Assembly (NCBI GenBank): GCA_958510825.1
Contig: OY294049.1
Location: 26,804,986-26,868,985, forward strand
Source of the DNA: Brachypterus glaber
Taxonomy: Eukaryota; Arthropoda; Insecta; Coleoptera; Kateretidae
DNA length: 64,000 bases
Reading direction: 5' to 3'
The notes under the pieces are model-generated. The model worked only from the letters and a program-made list of their open reading frames with translations. It had not been told where the DNA came from and made no database searches. Position numbers and translations under genes: made by a program. The stretch's first letter is position 1, and each line of letters starts with the position of its first letter. Shown piece by piece: positions 55,897 to 64,000 of the stretch.

Positions 55897-56799
55897 TAAT
55901 AAATAAATAATAATAATAATCTTTATTGCTTATAAAGAAATACATCTTACAGCAAGAGTTAGATAAATCAATAGAAAAGAAAAATAAACACGAATGAAAT
56001 AAACATATAAAAAAAAAAATTCACAATAAGTACCTAAGTAATTAACTAATTTATTCATTTAGAACAAAAGCCCTTAATTTGACACATTGAATGAGATAGT
56101 TACAAAGAGATTTGATGTTCCGTAAGTCCAGAGCATCTAATAGATTCACAAGTTCATTAAAGTTTGTTAGAAAAGATATATGAGCTAATCTAAAAGGTCT
56201 ATATAGTGGGCACTCAAATAAAATATGCTCAAATGTTTCAAGCCTTGACAAATTACACATTGTACATAACTCAGAGTAGTTAATATTATACAAGGGTCCT
56301 TTATACACGATTTTAAGATATTTGCAACAACTTAACCTAATTTGTGCAAAAATGCGCACAAGATAAGTAGGCAGATTGTAGAGTAAATATCTAGCCGGTT
56401 CGTTATTGACCTGGAGATGTAAAAAGAAACTGGAGAACCTACTTTCAGTAACTCTAGCCAAATCGTCTTGGTGTAATTTATCTTTAAACATTTGCAGGAG
56501 ATTCGTTTTTTCTCTATTGAGTGTTTGCAGATTTAAATTATTTAAAAAGTCATGTTTTCCAATATAAGCAAATAGAGTTTTTAATTGAGCCACCCAATTA
56601 TATCTTGCGTCACCATCAGATAGATATTGCAACCGATTGTAACAGATTTTAGGTTATCTGTCATCTGCCGATGCCAGAATATTTTTTAACCAGGATAGGC
56701 ATAATTTGAATACTATGAAAGATAACTTAACAGTTCCGGATTCGAGTCTGACCATAAAATCAGGGGTGTTTTTTGGTAGTAACAGAAGTCTTTTATAAA
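55897..56799 (-). mobile_element. LINE fragment inserted in MITE T (903 bp)
   Basis: Target duplication CTATA lies at 55892-55896 and 56800-56804. The minus-strand 3' end is GCAATAAAGATTATTATTAT then TTATTTATTA. The same AATAAAGA(TTA)n ending occurs at 48.0 kb. 5'-truncated. Confidence 0.88.
56051..56795 (-). pseudogene. LINE ORF2 C-terminus with zinc knuckle
   Basis: From the 5' side: KRLLLLPKNTPDFMVRLESG, FKLCLSWLKNILA, then an in-frame stop at 56654-56656, then CYNRLQYLSDGD and the C-terminal CTMCNLSRLETFEHILFECP. The Cys-X2-Cys-X9-His-X4-Cys pattern is the LINE C-terminal zinc knuckle, thought to bind nucleic acid. The frame is otherwise open to the stop at 56051. Only the part downstream of the polymerase domain is present. 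Confidence 0.85.
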
Positions 56800-57046
56800 C
56801 TATACACAAACATATACTATTCAAACCTGTTGTAAAAATATTCACTGTGCATTTTTTAATTTACTATCTTGCTTGAAAAAACACACCATAGTTATAAATG
56901 TGTCAAAGTATATTTTATTCGCAACTGTATACTTAATATATACATTAACTGTACATATTAATAAAGTTTGGAAAGTACGTGATTTCTTGTCCCTCTGTTT
57001 TCTATTCCAAAACCGAACTTGTAACGAAAAATACTTGTTTTTTATT

Positions 57047-57066
57047 ACTGGTCTAGACCAGTAACC
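57047..57066. repeat. Perfect 20-bp palindrome
   Basis: TTACTGGTCTAGACCAGTAA, followed 10 bp later by another TTACTGGTCTG. No context to assign a role. Confidence 0.8.
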
Positions 57067-57204
57067 TAAATATTACTGGTCTGCATTTAAATCATTAATT
57101 TGCACTAGATGGCGTCATCGATTGAAATAATGTTGAGCTTTTATTCCTTTTAATGAAAATAGACTTAATATTTTAATTTTAAAACATTTTTATTAAGAAA
57201 GTAG

Positions 57205-57610
57205 GTAATTATCATCATCAGAAGCGGTGTGGTTATTACAAGATAACAGCCACGGCACTCAGACCTAAGACCTATTGTGCATGCCGCAGTCATCTAGGAT
57301 GGCACATCATTTGATTAAGATAAGATTCCATGGGTACAGGTAACTAAAAAGGCGATGATATGCCCAAATGAAAGGTCGATTAAATCGCTAGGTTGCACTG
57401 ATGGTGAACCTAAAAATCGCAGTCTTTTCTGTGAGGACATTGTCCCAAAATTTGGGATGCAGTTTCTTTATCATAATCGCAGAATTTACAGCGTTTGCTC
57501 TGGACAATTCCATTTTATAAAGAAGATTGTTAAAAGTACCATGACCAGTGAGAAAACTGGTAAAAGTTCTGAGTTTTTTCTTGTTTAATTGAATAAGTGT
57601 TTTTGTATTA
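57205..57610 (-). pseudogene. Decayed LINE C-terminal fragment (RNase H-bearing type)
   Basis: The minus-strand translation from about 57605 reads LRTFTSFLTGHGTFNNLLYK, the block that precedes the zinc knuckle in I-group and R1-group elements ('L.G...LN.HL'). After a frameshift, CKFCDYDKETASQILGQCP follows, in which the expected His is Gln. A second shift gives DLIDLSFGHIIAFL and a stop at 57315. The 3' end has a short (GAT)n tract near 57209-57217. Very degraded. Confidence 0.6.
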
Positions 57611-57833
57611 GAAAATGAGTAGTTTCGCTTGAACCTGCTGGAAAGCCCAGAAAGTAGGTCATCTAATAATATAAATTTTGTATTAAAATTAAAATGAAAA
57701 TTAAATAGATGTTAACAGTTTTCTATTTTACATTCTCTAACTTAAATAAACAAAATAGCTGAACCGCTGTTATCATGATGAACACAAGTCTAATCTAATA
57801 CATTTTGGTTTGAAGACGTAAGTAAGTAATATA

Positions 57834-58336
57834 CAGAGCGGTCCAAAAGTCACCCCCCCCCCTTCTTAACTTTTGAACCAGTTGAGATATCGACTTCAAA
57901 TTTGGAACTTTTTGGGTATTAATGTCAAAATTCTTAAAAATGCATAATTTCATCATAAAAAAAATGTTAATTATACTTTTAAACTAATTTTAGTTGACAT
58001 AAATAAAAATTTATAAAAAAAAAAACTAAAAATCGAATGTTTTAGCACAAAAAATTGAAAAATCAAAACCTTAAAAAACATTTTTTAAAAATTTAAAAAT
58101 GTTAGTTTAAATAGAGAATTTTATAAGCTTTAAAATGATGTATCATACGACCCCTCTTTCCATTTAAAAAAGTGTCCCCCATGCCTCCCTGCTCACATTT
58201 TAAGAGCTGAAAATATCAAATATATGCTAAAAGATAGTTTAAGTTGTCTTATTTAAGAGTTCTAAATTTGAAGTCGATATCTCTGGTTCTGGTTCAAAAG
58301 TTAAAAGGGGAGGGGGGTGACTTTTGGACCGCACTG
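57834..58336. mobile_element. MITE M, copy 3 (503 bp)
   Basis: CAGAGCGGTCCAAAAGTCAC ... inverted CAGTGCGGTCCAAAAGTCAC, flanked by TA. The left arm lacks about 200 bp compared with copy 1 (from TTGGAACTT straight to TTTTTGGGTA). In addition to TA, a 21-bp direct repeat (GAAGAC.TAAGTAAGTAATA) lies just outside each end. Confidence 0.9.
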
Positions 58337-58363
58337 TATAAGAAGACATAAGTAAGTAATATG

Positions 58364-58716
58364 CACATATGCGAACTGTCTTAAGTGTTCTCGACTGATT
58401 TTTTTCCTCGTCTCCGTCTCAGCAAAAAAAACTACAGACTTAGTTCGCATACTAGGTGTATAATATACTATTTACTGTTCCTTGGTTAATGTATAACATG
58501 AACAAATAGTAATTATAATACATAATTAAATAATAGATATTACACCGTGTAACAAAAAAAAAAGAAATAAGAATTATGCCAAAACGTTAATTTTGTTAAT
58601 TATTTGAAGACTACACGACAAAGCACAGTATACCGTGCGCATTTATGTGGAAGTCGACCTTATTCGCATTGTGACCATCAGCGTTTTTGCCATGTAGTCT
58701 TCATTTTATAATTTCA
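58364..58716. other. Unassigned sequence
   Basis: No coding or repeat structure recognised. Confidence 0.35.
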
Positions 58717-58961
58717 CCCTCCGTTAACCAGGTAGGGGTCTTACAAATCCCAATGAGTTTATTTTAAACAAAAAACATATTAAGTCTAATTCAATGGGCA
58801 CGTCCGCCCGTCTATCTTCCTAAAACACTTTAAAGACTCATTCCGTGTATTGAGCTCAGTTGTAAGAAAAACCATTGCTAAATAGGAGTGAGTGAAAGTG
58901 AGTAAAAGTCTGTGGGACCCCACATGGGTAATGGTGTCCCAAATTTATTTTAACATTTTAC

Positions 58962-60425
58962 AATTTTTTTTTTAATTTTAATATGCTAGATATTGCTTAT
59001 GATGTATGGTTATGGTTATGGTTATTAGGGTGGAGGGTAGCTATCTACACGCACTTAGGCCACTTAGCTGGGCCCATTGTACTACCTCCCTTTAGTCGCA
59101 GCAATTTAGCCTCTCAGCCATCCAATTCTTTGAATATATCTAAGAAGATGTCTGGGAGTGATGCTGCTTATACCGGCCATGTCGAGCCAGTACTCGTCTA
59201 GCATGGACCCTCTTATTAAGGCTAACGCTGGACAGTGACATAACACATGTTCTATTGTTTCCTCTTCCATGTAGCATCCTCTACAGATGGGGTCGAATGG
59301 CTTCCCCATGATGTTAAGATGCTTATTTAGTTTGCAGTGACCTATTACGATGCTTGCAAACTGTCTTAGGTTATCCCTTTTTAGTTGCATACAAAAGCGT
59401 GCTGTCTTTTCACACGGAGTGGGAAGGGCTGCTCTTGCATGTTTACAGTCGTTTCTCGTAATCCAATTACGGGTGTGTTTTATGTGGGTTTCTTGATTAA
59501 TGAGAGCTGTTTTAAAAGCGACAGATACAGGGATTATGGGCTCTGGACCAATAGGTACAGAGCCTGAGCCTGCTCGTGCCGATCTATCAGCTTCATCATT
59601 GCCTACATTATGCCCCTTTACCCATGAGAGTGTAACAGTATTAGAAACTGCCGCTTCCTCCAGGGATTGGTGACATTCCAAAACTAGCTTTGAAGTAATT
59701 TTGAAAGACTTGATTGCTAGTATGGAAGCTTTGCTATCCGTAAGACTAGCTATTCTTCTATTACTGATTTCCCTTTCAGAAAAAGTTCTCGCAGCATTTG
59801 TTATGCCTATGACCTCTGCCTAAAAGACCGAGGCATGCTTGCCAAGGGAAATGCTTATTTCTAACTCTAGATCAGGGCAGAAAACTCCTGCACCTGATCC
59901 TTCAGTTGTCTTTGAACCATCAGTGTACATGACAATATCAGGTACGCTGTCAGTTTCTTCTTTAGTGGAAGCATAAGCTTGGTATGATCTATTAAAGATA
60001 TACCTGGGAGCAACTAGATCGGTCTGAGATTCAAGAATGGGAGCTTGTGACACAAGACAAGACACAAGAATAGACTCATGTCCAGTACGCGTTCCTCTTG
60101 CATTTGCTTTCAGCTTTCAGCCTAAGAGCTGTCTTTGCGGCCTCACCCTCAACAAAAATATTAAGGGGAGGAATACAAAGCAGAGTCTCTAAAGCTGCAA
60201 TTGGAGTTGATCGCATTGCACCGGTTATACTCATAAGAGCTAGTCTTTGAATATGATTTAGTTGCGTTCTTGCTGTAGTCAGTTGGGTTCTGGGCCACCA
60301 TACAACTGAGCCATATGTTAGCATAGGCCTCATGACAGCGGTGTACAGCCAAAGGATGATCCTGGGAGACAAACCCCAAGATCTGCCCAGTGCTCTACGA
60401 CACTGCCAAAAAGCTATGCATGCTT
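58962..60425 (-). mobile_element. 5'-truncated RNase H-bearing non-LTR retrotransposon
   Basis: The minus-strand element ends in an A-rich tail (TTAAAATTAAAAAAAAAATT near 58962-58985) preceded by a (TAACCA)n tract. It carries the end of the reverse transcriptase region, an RNase H domain and a zinc knuckle. An RNase H in a LINE places it in the I/R1/Loa group. The coding match ends at about 60425. Confidence 0.85.
59106..60425 (-). pseudogene. LINE ORF2 C-terminal half: thumb, RNase H, zinc knuckle
   Basis: From the 5' side: LGRSWGLSPRIILWLYTAVM, LTYGSVVWWPRT, then ITGAMRSTPIAALETLL. A frameshift near 60075-60085 precedes VMYTDGSKTTEGSGAGVF, the first RNase H motif. An in-frame TAG at 59820 replaces what is probably Gln before AEVIGI. 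Next come SLTDSKAS, LSWVKGHNVGNDEADRSA (the last RNase H motif) and CRGCYMEEETIEHVLCHCP, with a stop at 59106. RNase H removes the RNA strand after reverse transcription. Two lesions make this copy inactive. Confidence 0.9.
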
Positions 60426-61062
60426 TTTATGCTTATGATGTATTGTTGAGTTACTATTTTATACATATTTTGCTGGCTGAAACTTATTTCAGCCAGAAAA
60501 ATATTTTTTGCTGGCTGACTAACATTATCTACTCCTTTGTGTGTAAATCCAGCAAATGTAGGCTTTTTGACATATTATGGGAGTTTTATAGTCATATTAT
60601 GGAAGTCTTAAAGGCACATTATGGGATTCTTATGGGACTAGCGACCAGAAAGCTCCCAGGGGCTATGGGATATCCCATGGAAGCTTATTGTGGGAGCTCC
60701 CTGGAAAGTCCCTGGGGGTAATTATTTGACTGAGACATTTGTATGGATTACTTAAAACCTTTATGTCAAAGCTGCTTATGTTTGAATGAATTTAATACCA
60801 ACCACTTTTTTTTCGCAATAAAATTTGTTTGAAGTTGCATTTTTTGGTAACGTTTTTAAGAAAGTTTTTCAGACTATTCAAAAATTAGTTTTTTTGTTTT
60901 TTAATTATCTAAGTAAAGTTTATTATATATTTAATTACCATACACACATTGTTATTGAAATAATGAAATGGTTTTTGTTATTCTTTTCTCCGTATTTTAT
61001 ATTGGGGTTTAATAAACTCCACGTGGTTAATAACGTTATTTTTTTCACCTGGTTAACGGAGG
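60426..61062. other. Non-coding with ATTATGGGA repeats
   Basis: Contains CATATTATGGGAG, CATATTATGGAAG and CACATTATGGGAT at 60570-60630, and a GCTGGCTGAAACTTATTTCAGCCAG hairpin-like block at 60470-60496. No gene recognised. Confidence 0.5.
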
Positions 61063-61189
61063 GTTAAGTGGGATTTTGAGGTTTGATTGCTGCATTTTCA
61101 ATTACTTTTGTTGATTATAAATAATTTTAATAAATATTGTCAACACTGACAATCGCATTGTTTGTAAACAGTTATTCAATGTATACAAT

Positions 61190-63591
61190 AAAGAGCTTAG
61201 CAGGGTAAGCAGGTAAAAAGTGCCCCAGCCCGATTTGAGCTGAGTATTTGTGCAAAAGTTAGCTCCCATAGAGGTCAGTTAATTCCCAGATTTTCAGCCC
61301 CCAACGACCCCCAGGGGGGTCAGAATTAATTTTTTTAGTTCGACATGAATCATCTTTTTCTCCGGTCCTGCTGATCCGATTGACTTAAAATTTGGAACAC
61401 ATAATAAGGACTATAGGGATAGTCTACAAAAAAAATATTATCTATTTGCGACTATTCTAACCTATAAAAAAAATCACTTGTATTTTTTGAAGGGCCGAAA
61501 AGGCCCATTTTTGGCCGAACACACCCGCCATTTTTTTTATGTTATGTATTCGTATTCGATCTAAAACATATCAAAAATTTAATTTTTTTCATGTGGTAGA
61601 ACAGTGTCAAAAAAAATAAAAACTGCGTCAGGTACGCATTTGTAGTAGTATAGAATTAAGAATATTATTTGGAATAATCGAATTTTTATTTAATATAAAT
61701 AGATCCAAAAATAAATATTGAAAATAAATAACAAAAAATGTTTATTCTAAGAAACCAAGCAAAATTACATTTACATTACCCTCATAGTCAATTGACTATC
61801 ATAAAAATTAAAGTGTAAAGTATATACAGGGTGTATTTGAAATAGTGTAGAAAATTTTAACAGGTGATTCTACATGATAAAATATGACAAAAAGTTCCTA
61901 TGAATATATGTCTAAGAATGCGTCATAAGGGAGCTACGCCCCTTTGAAATTGGCTAAAAAAATCGGTTTATATTTAATAACTCAGGAACCCTTTGAGACA
62001 TATTAACGAGGTTTTGCACGTCAAATAATCCTAATAAGGCCCATCTTTGTATGTCATTTTCAAGTACTTATTTAAACCAGGGGTGTGCGAAACGGGGGGG
62101 CCTTATCAGTTTTTTGTCCCAAACTTTTTTCTGTGTAACTTTTTTGCAATTCTATTTTTGAAATATGATTCCTCAGGTCAAAATACATAAAAAAGGTACT
62201 CTTGTTGTAATACTGTAGGATTAACCGTTTTCGAGAAAAGTTCATTTGAAGGTGAAATTTCACGGTTTGAGGACGAAAAATTAAATACTAAAATGTCGAA
62301 AACCAAATTTTTAATGATGCAATGTTATTCTACATCAAAAACTAAGAAAAAAAGTTTCCATACATGTAGGTCGATAAAACGCTTTTAAAGCAGACCATAG
62401 CTCCATTAGGATTGATTTTTGGAAGTACCTGTATATGAGGTTTTTTTCTTATTTTTTGAATGTACATTCGCCCTGCATCATTAAAATTTTGGTTTTCAAC
62501 ATTTTAGTATTTAATTTTTCGTCCTCGAACCGTGGAATTTCACCTTGAAATGAATTTTTCTCGAAAACGGTTAATCCTACAGTATTACAACAAGAGTACC
62601 TTTTTTATGTACTTTGACCTGAGAAATCATATTTCAAAAATAAAATTGCAAAAAAGTTACACAGAAAAAAGTTTGGGATAAAAAACTGATAAGTCCCCCC
62701 CGTTTCGCACACCCCTGGTTGAAATAAGTACATGAAAATAACACATAAAACGGGCCTTGGTCGGATTAGTTGACGTGGAAAATCTCGTTGATATATCTCA
62801 AAGGGTTCCTGAGTTATTAAATAAAAACCGATTTTTTTAGCCAATTTCAAAGGGGCGTAGCTCCCTTATGACGCATTCTTAGACATATATTTATAGGAAC
62901 TTTTTGTCATATTTTATCATGTAGAATCACCTGTTAAAATTTCCTACGCTATTTCAAATACACCCTGTATATACTTTACACTTTAATTTTTATGATCCTC
63001 AATTGACTATGATTTTAATTTTGCTTGGTTTCTTAGAATAAACATTTTTTGTTATTTATTTTCAATATTTATTTTTGGACCTATTTATATTAAATAAAAA
63101 TTCGATTATTCCAAATAATATTCTTAATTCTATACTACTACAAATGCGTACCTGACGCAGTTTTTATTTTTTTTGACACTGTTCTACCACATGAAAAAAA
63201 TTAAATTTTTGATATGTTTTAGATCGAATACGAATACATAACATAAAAAAAATGGAGGGTGTGTTCGGCCAAAAATGGGCCTTTTCGGCCCTTCAAAAAA
63301 TACAAGTGATTTTTTAATAGGTTAGAATAGTCGCAAATCGACAATATTTTTTTTGTAGACTATCCCTATAGTCCTTATTATGTGTCCAAATTTGAAGTCA
63401 ATCGGATCAGCAGAACCGGAGAAAAAAATGATTCATGTCGAACTAAAAAAATTAATTCTGACCCCCCTCGGGGTCGTTGGGGGCTGAAAATCTGGGAATT
63501 AACTGACCTCTATGGGAGCTAACTTTTGCACAAATACTCAGCTCAAATCGGGCTGGGGCACTTTTTACCTGCTTACCCTGCTAAGCTCTTT
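61190..63591. mobile_element. Long palindrome with a second palindrome at its apex
   Basis: AAAGAGCTTAGCAGGGTAAG starts the left arm, and its exact complement ends the right arm at 63591. The arms are 61190-61826 and 62968-63591 (about 630 bp each, roughly 95% alike). They include GGGGTCGTTGGGGGCTGAAA and a CAGGTACGCATTTGTAGTAG-like block. Removing the inner element and one TA leaves TTAAAGTGTAAAGTATATAC then TTTACACTTTAA, an exact palindrome centred on TA. Non-coding; the outer target duplication is not evident. Confidence 0.92.
61827..62967. mobile_element. Foldback element inserted at the apex of the outer palindrome (1141 bp)
   Basis: TA|CAGGGTGTATTTGAAATAG ... inverted CAGGGTGTATTTGAAATAG|TA. 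This is the most complete member of the superfamily here. Each arm has GGTGATTCTACATGATAAAA, AAAGTTCCTAT, GTAAGGGAGCTACG-like ATAAGGGAGCTACGCCCC, TTTCGCACACCCCTGG/CCAGGGGTGTGCGAAA, TACATAAAAAAGGTACTC and AACCGTTTTCGAGAAAA. The centre lies near 62397. The frames at 62072 and 62605 are translations of the arms. No transposase. Confidence 0.9.
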
Positions 63592-64000
63592 TTGCACTTT
63601 TTTGGATTTAACTGTTTAAAGATTCTTCAATGAAGACGAATAGTACATTTTTATTAGTTTTTTTTTTTTGTTTTTCAGATTGAGAAAAATGTTAATTGTT
63701 ATTAACGGTGACTTCTGAGTGATCAACAGTTTTTTTTGTGGTCGTTTTGTTGGGTTAGCGTAAAACTCCATAAAAGTCCAACTTTATGTGATTGTGCTTT
63801 TCTCTGTAAAATGCAGGCCAAATAATTTGTGGTAAACACAAAAAAACTAAAAAACAACATTTAAATTTAATTACCTAGGTTTCGAAAAAATTAATAAGGT
63901 ACCTACATTATTTTTAAATAAAATTATTTGCGAATAACATAGTATACAAGTCTCCCGGAAAACGATACTTCTCCTCTACCTATAAATGGTCTCGGTACTT
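63592..64000. other. Unassigned AT-rich sequence to the window end
   Basis: No feature recognised. Confidence 0.4.

Larger units (their letters stand above)
55771..56888. mobile_element. MITE T, copy 3, split by a LINE
   Basis: TGGTCTGTTTCATCAGCAAG begins at 55771 after TA, and TTGCTTGAAAAAACACACCA ends at 56888 before TA. The two halves join without loss if 55897-56799 and one CTATA are removed, giving the same layout as copy 1. Confidence 0.9.
58717..61063. mobile_element. Possible TTAA-target element enclosing a LINE
   Basis: CCCTCCGTTAACCAGGT (58717) is mirrored by ACCTGGTTAACGGAGGG (ending 61063). TTAA follows the right end; TTCA, one base different, precedes the left end. Ends starting CCC with TTAA flanks would fit piggyBac. 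The two motifs are 2.3 kb apart with a LINE between, so the pairing is tentative. Confidence 0.4.

Noticed and set aside
57104..57120. CTAGATGGCG, resembling the insect CTCF core
   Set aside because: A single short match in repeat-rich DNA with no supporting context.
62072..62850. Minus-strand ORFs in the 61827 element
   Set aside because: They are translations of the two palindrome arms, mirror each other at DNA level and have no transposase motif.

Overview
This window looks like a gene-poor, AT-rich stretch of an insect nuclear genome, possibly a beetle; the order is a guess. The evidence is jockey/CR1/I-type non-LTR retrotransposons, a Penelope-like element, a Transib-type pair and many palindromic short elements with TA target duplications. 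I found no intact host gene, tRNA, rRNA, operon or CRISPR array. Every convincing protein match belongs to a mobile element, and all but one (an ORF1) are visibly broken. All calls are from reading the sequence by eye; no database search was run.

Layout. 1-8 kb: AT-rich sequence with a palindrome (1345-2041), a 300-bp direct duplication (5691-6402) and small inverted-repeat elements. 7.9-8.7 kb: Penelope-like remnant with a GIY-YIG domain. 8.8-19.2 kb: palindromic elements of one loosely related superfamily, a ~790-bp three-unit tandem array (13012-15378), and a 3.8-kb inverted-repeat element (15380-19218) whose loop holds a short exon-like ORF. 21.2-25.1 kb: TA-target inverted-repeat elements and a Harbinger-type element. 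26.7-28.8 kb: 5'-truncated LINE. 30.0-36.2 kb: a nest of terminal-repeat elements enclosing a nearly complete ~4-kb LINE (ORF1 open, ORF2 frameshifted). 36.6-46.3 kb: further foldback elements, a candidate solo LTR, a second Transib-like element and a palindrome. 46.4-47.7 kb: a degenerate minisatellite. 47.9-60.4 kb: five more truncated LINE fragments, three of them apparently inside short inverted-repeat elements, plus a ~210-bp GAA tract inside a palindrome. 61.2-63.6 kb: a palindrome inserted into the centre of another palindrome.

How it works together. Non-autonomous elements insert into one another, and LINEs insert into them. Paralogous arms and copies act as internal empty-site controls, which let me place insertion points and some target duplications to the base. 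The strongest observations are two TA-target elements lying at the apex of older palindromes (10213-10575 and 61827-62967), two unrelated elements at the same TATA step in two copies of one repeat, and the Transib-like pair with 5-bp CG-rich target duplications.
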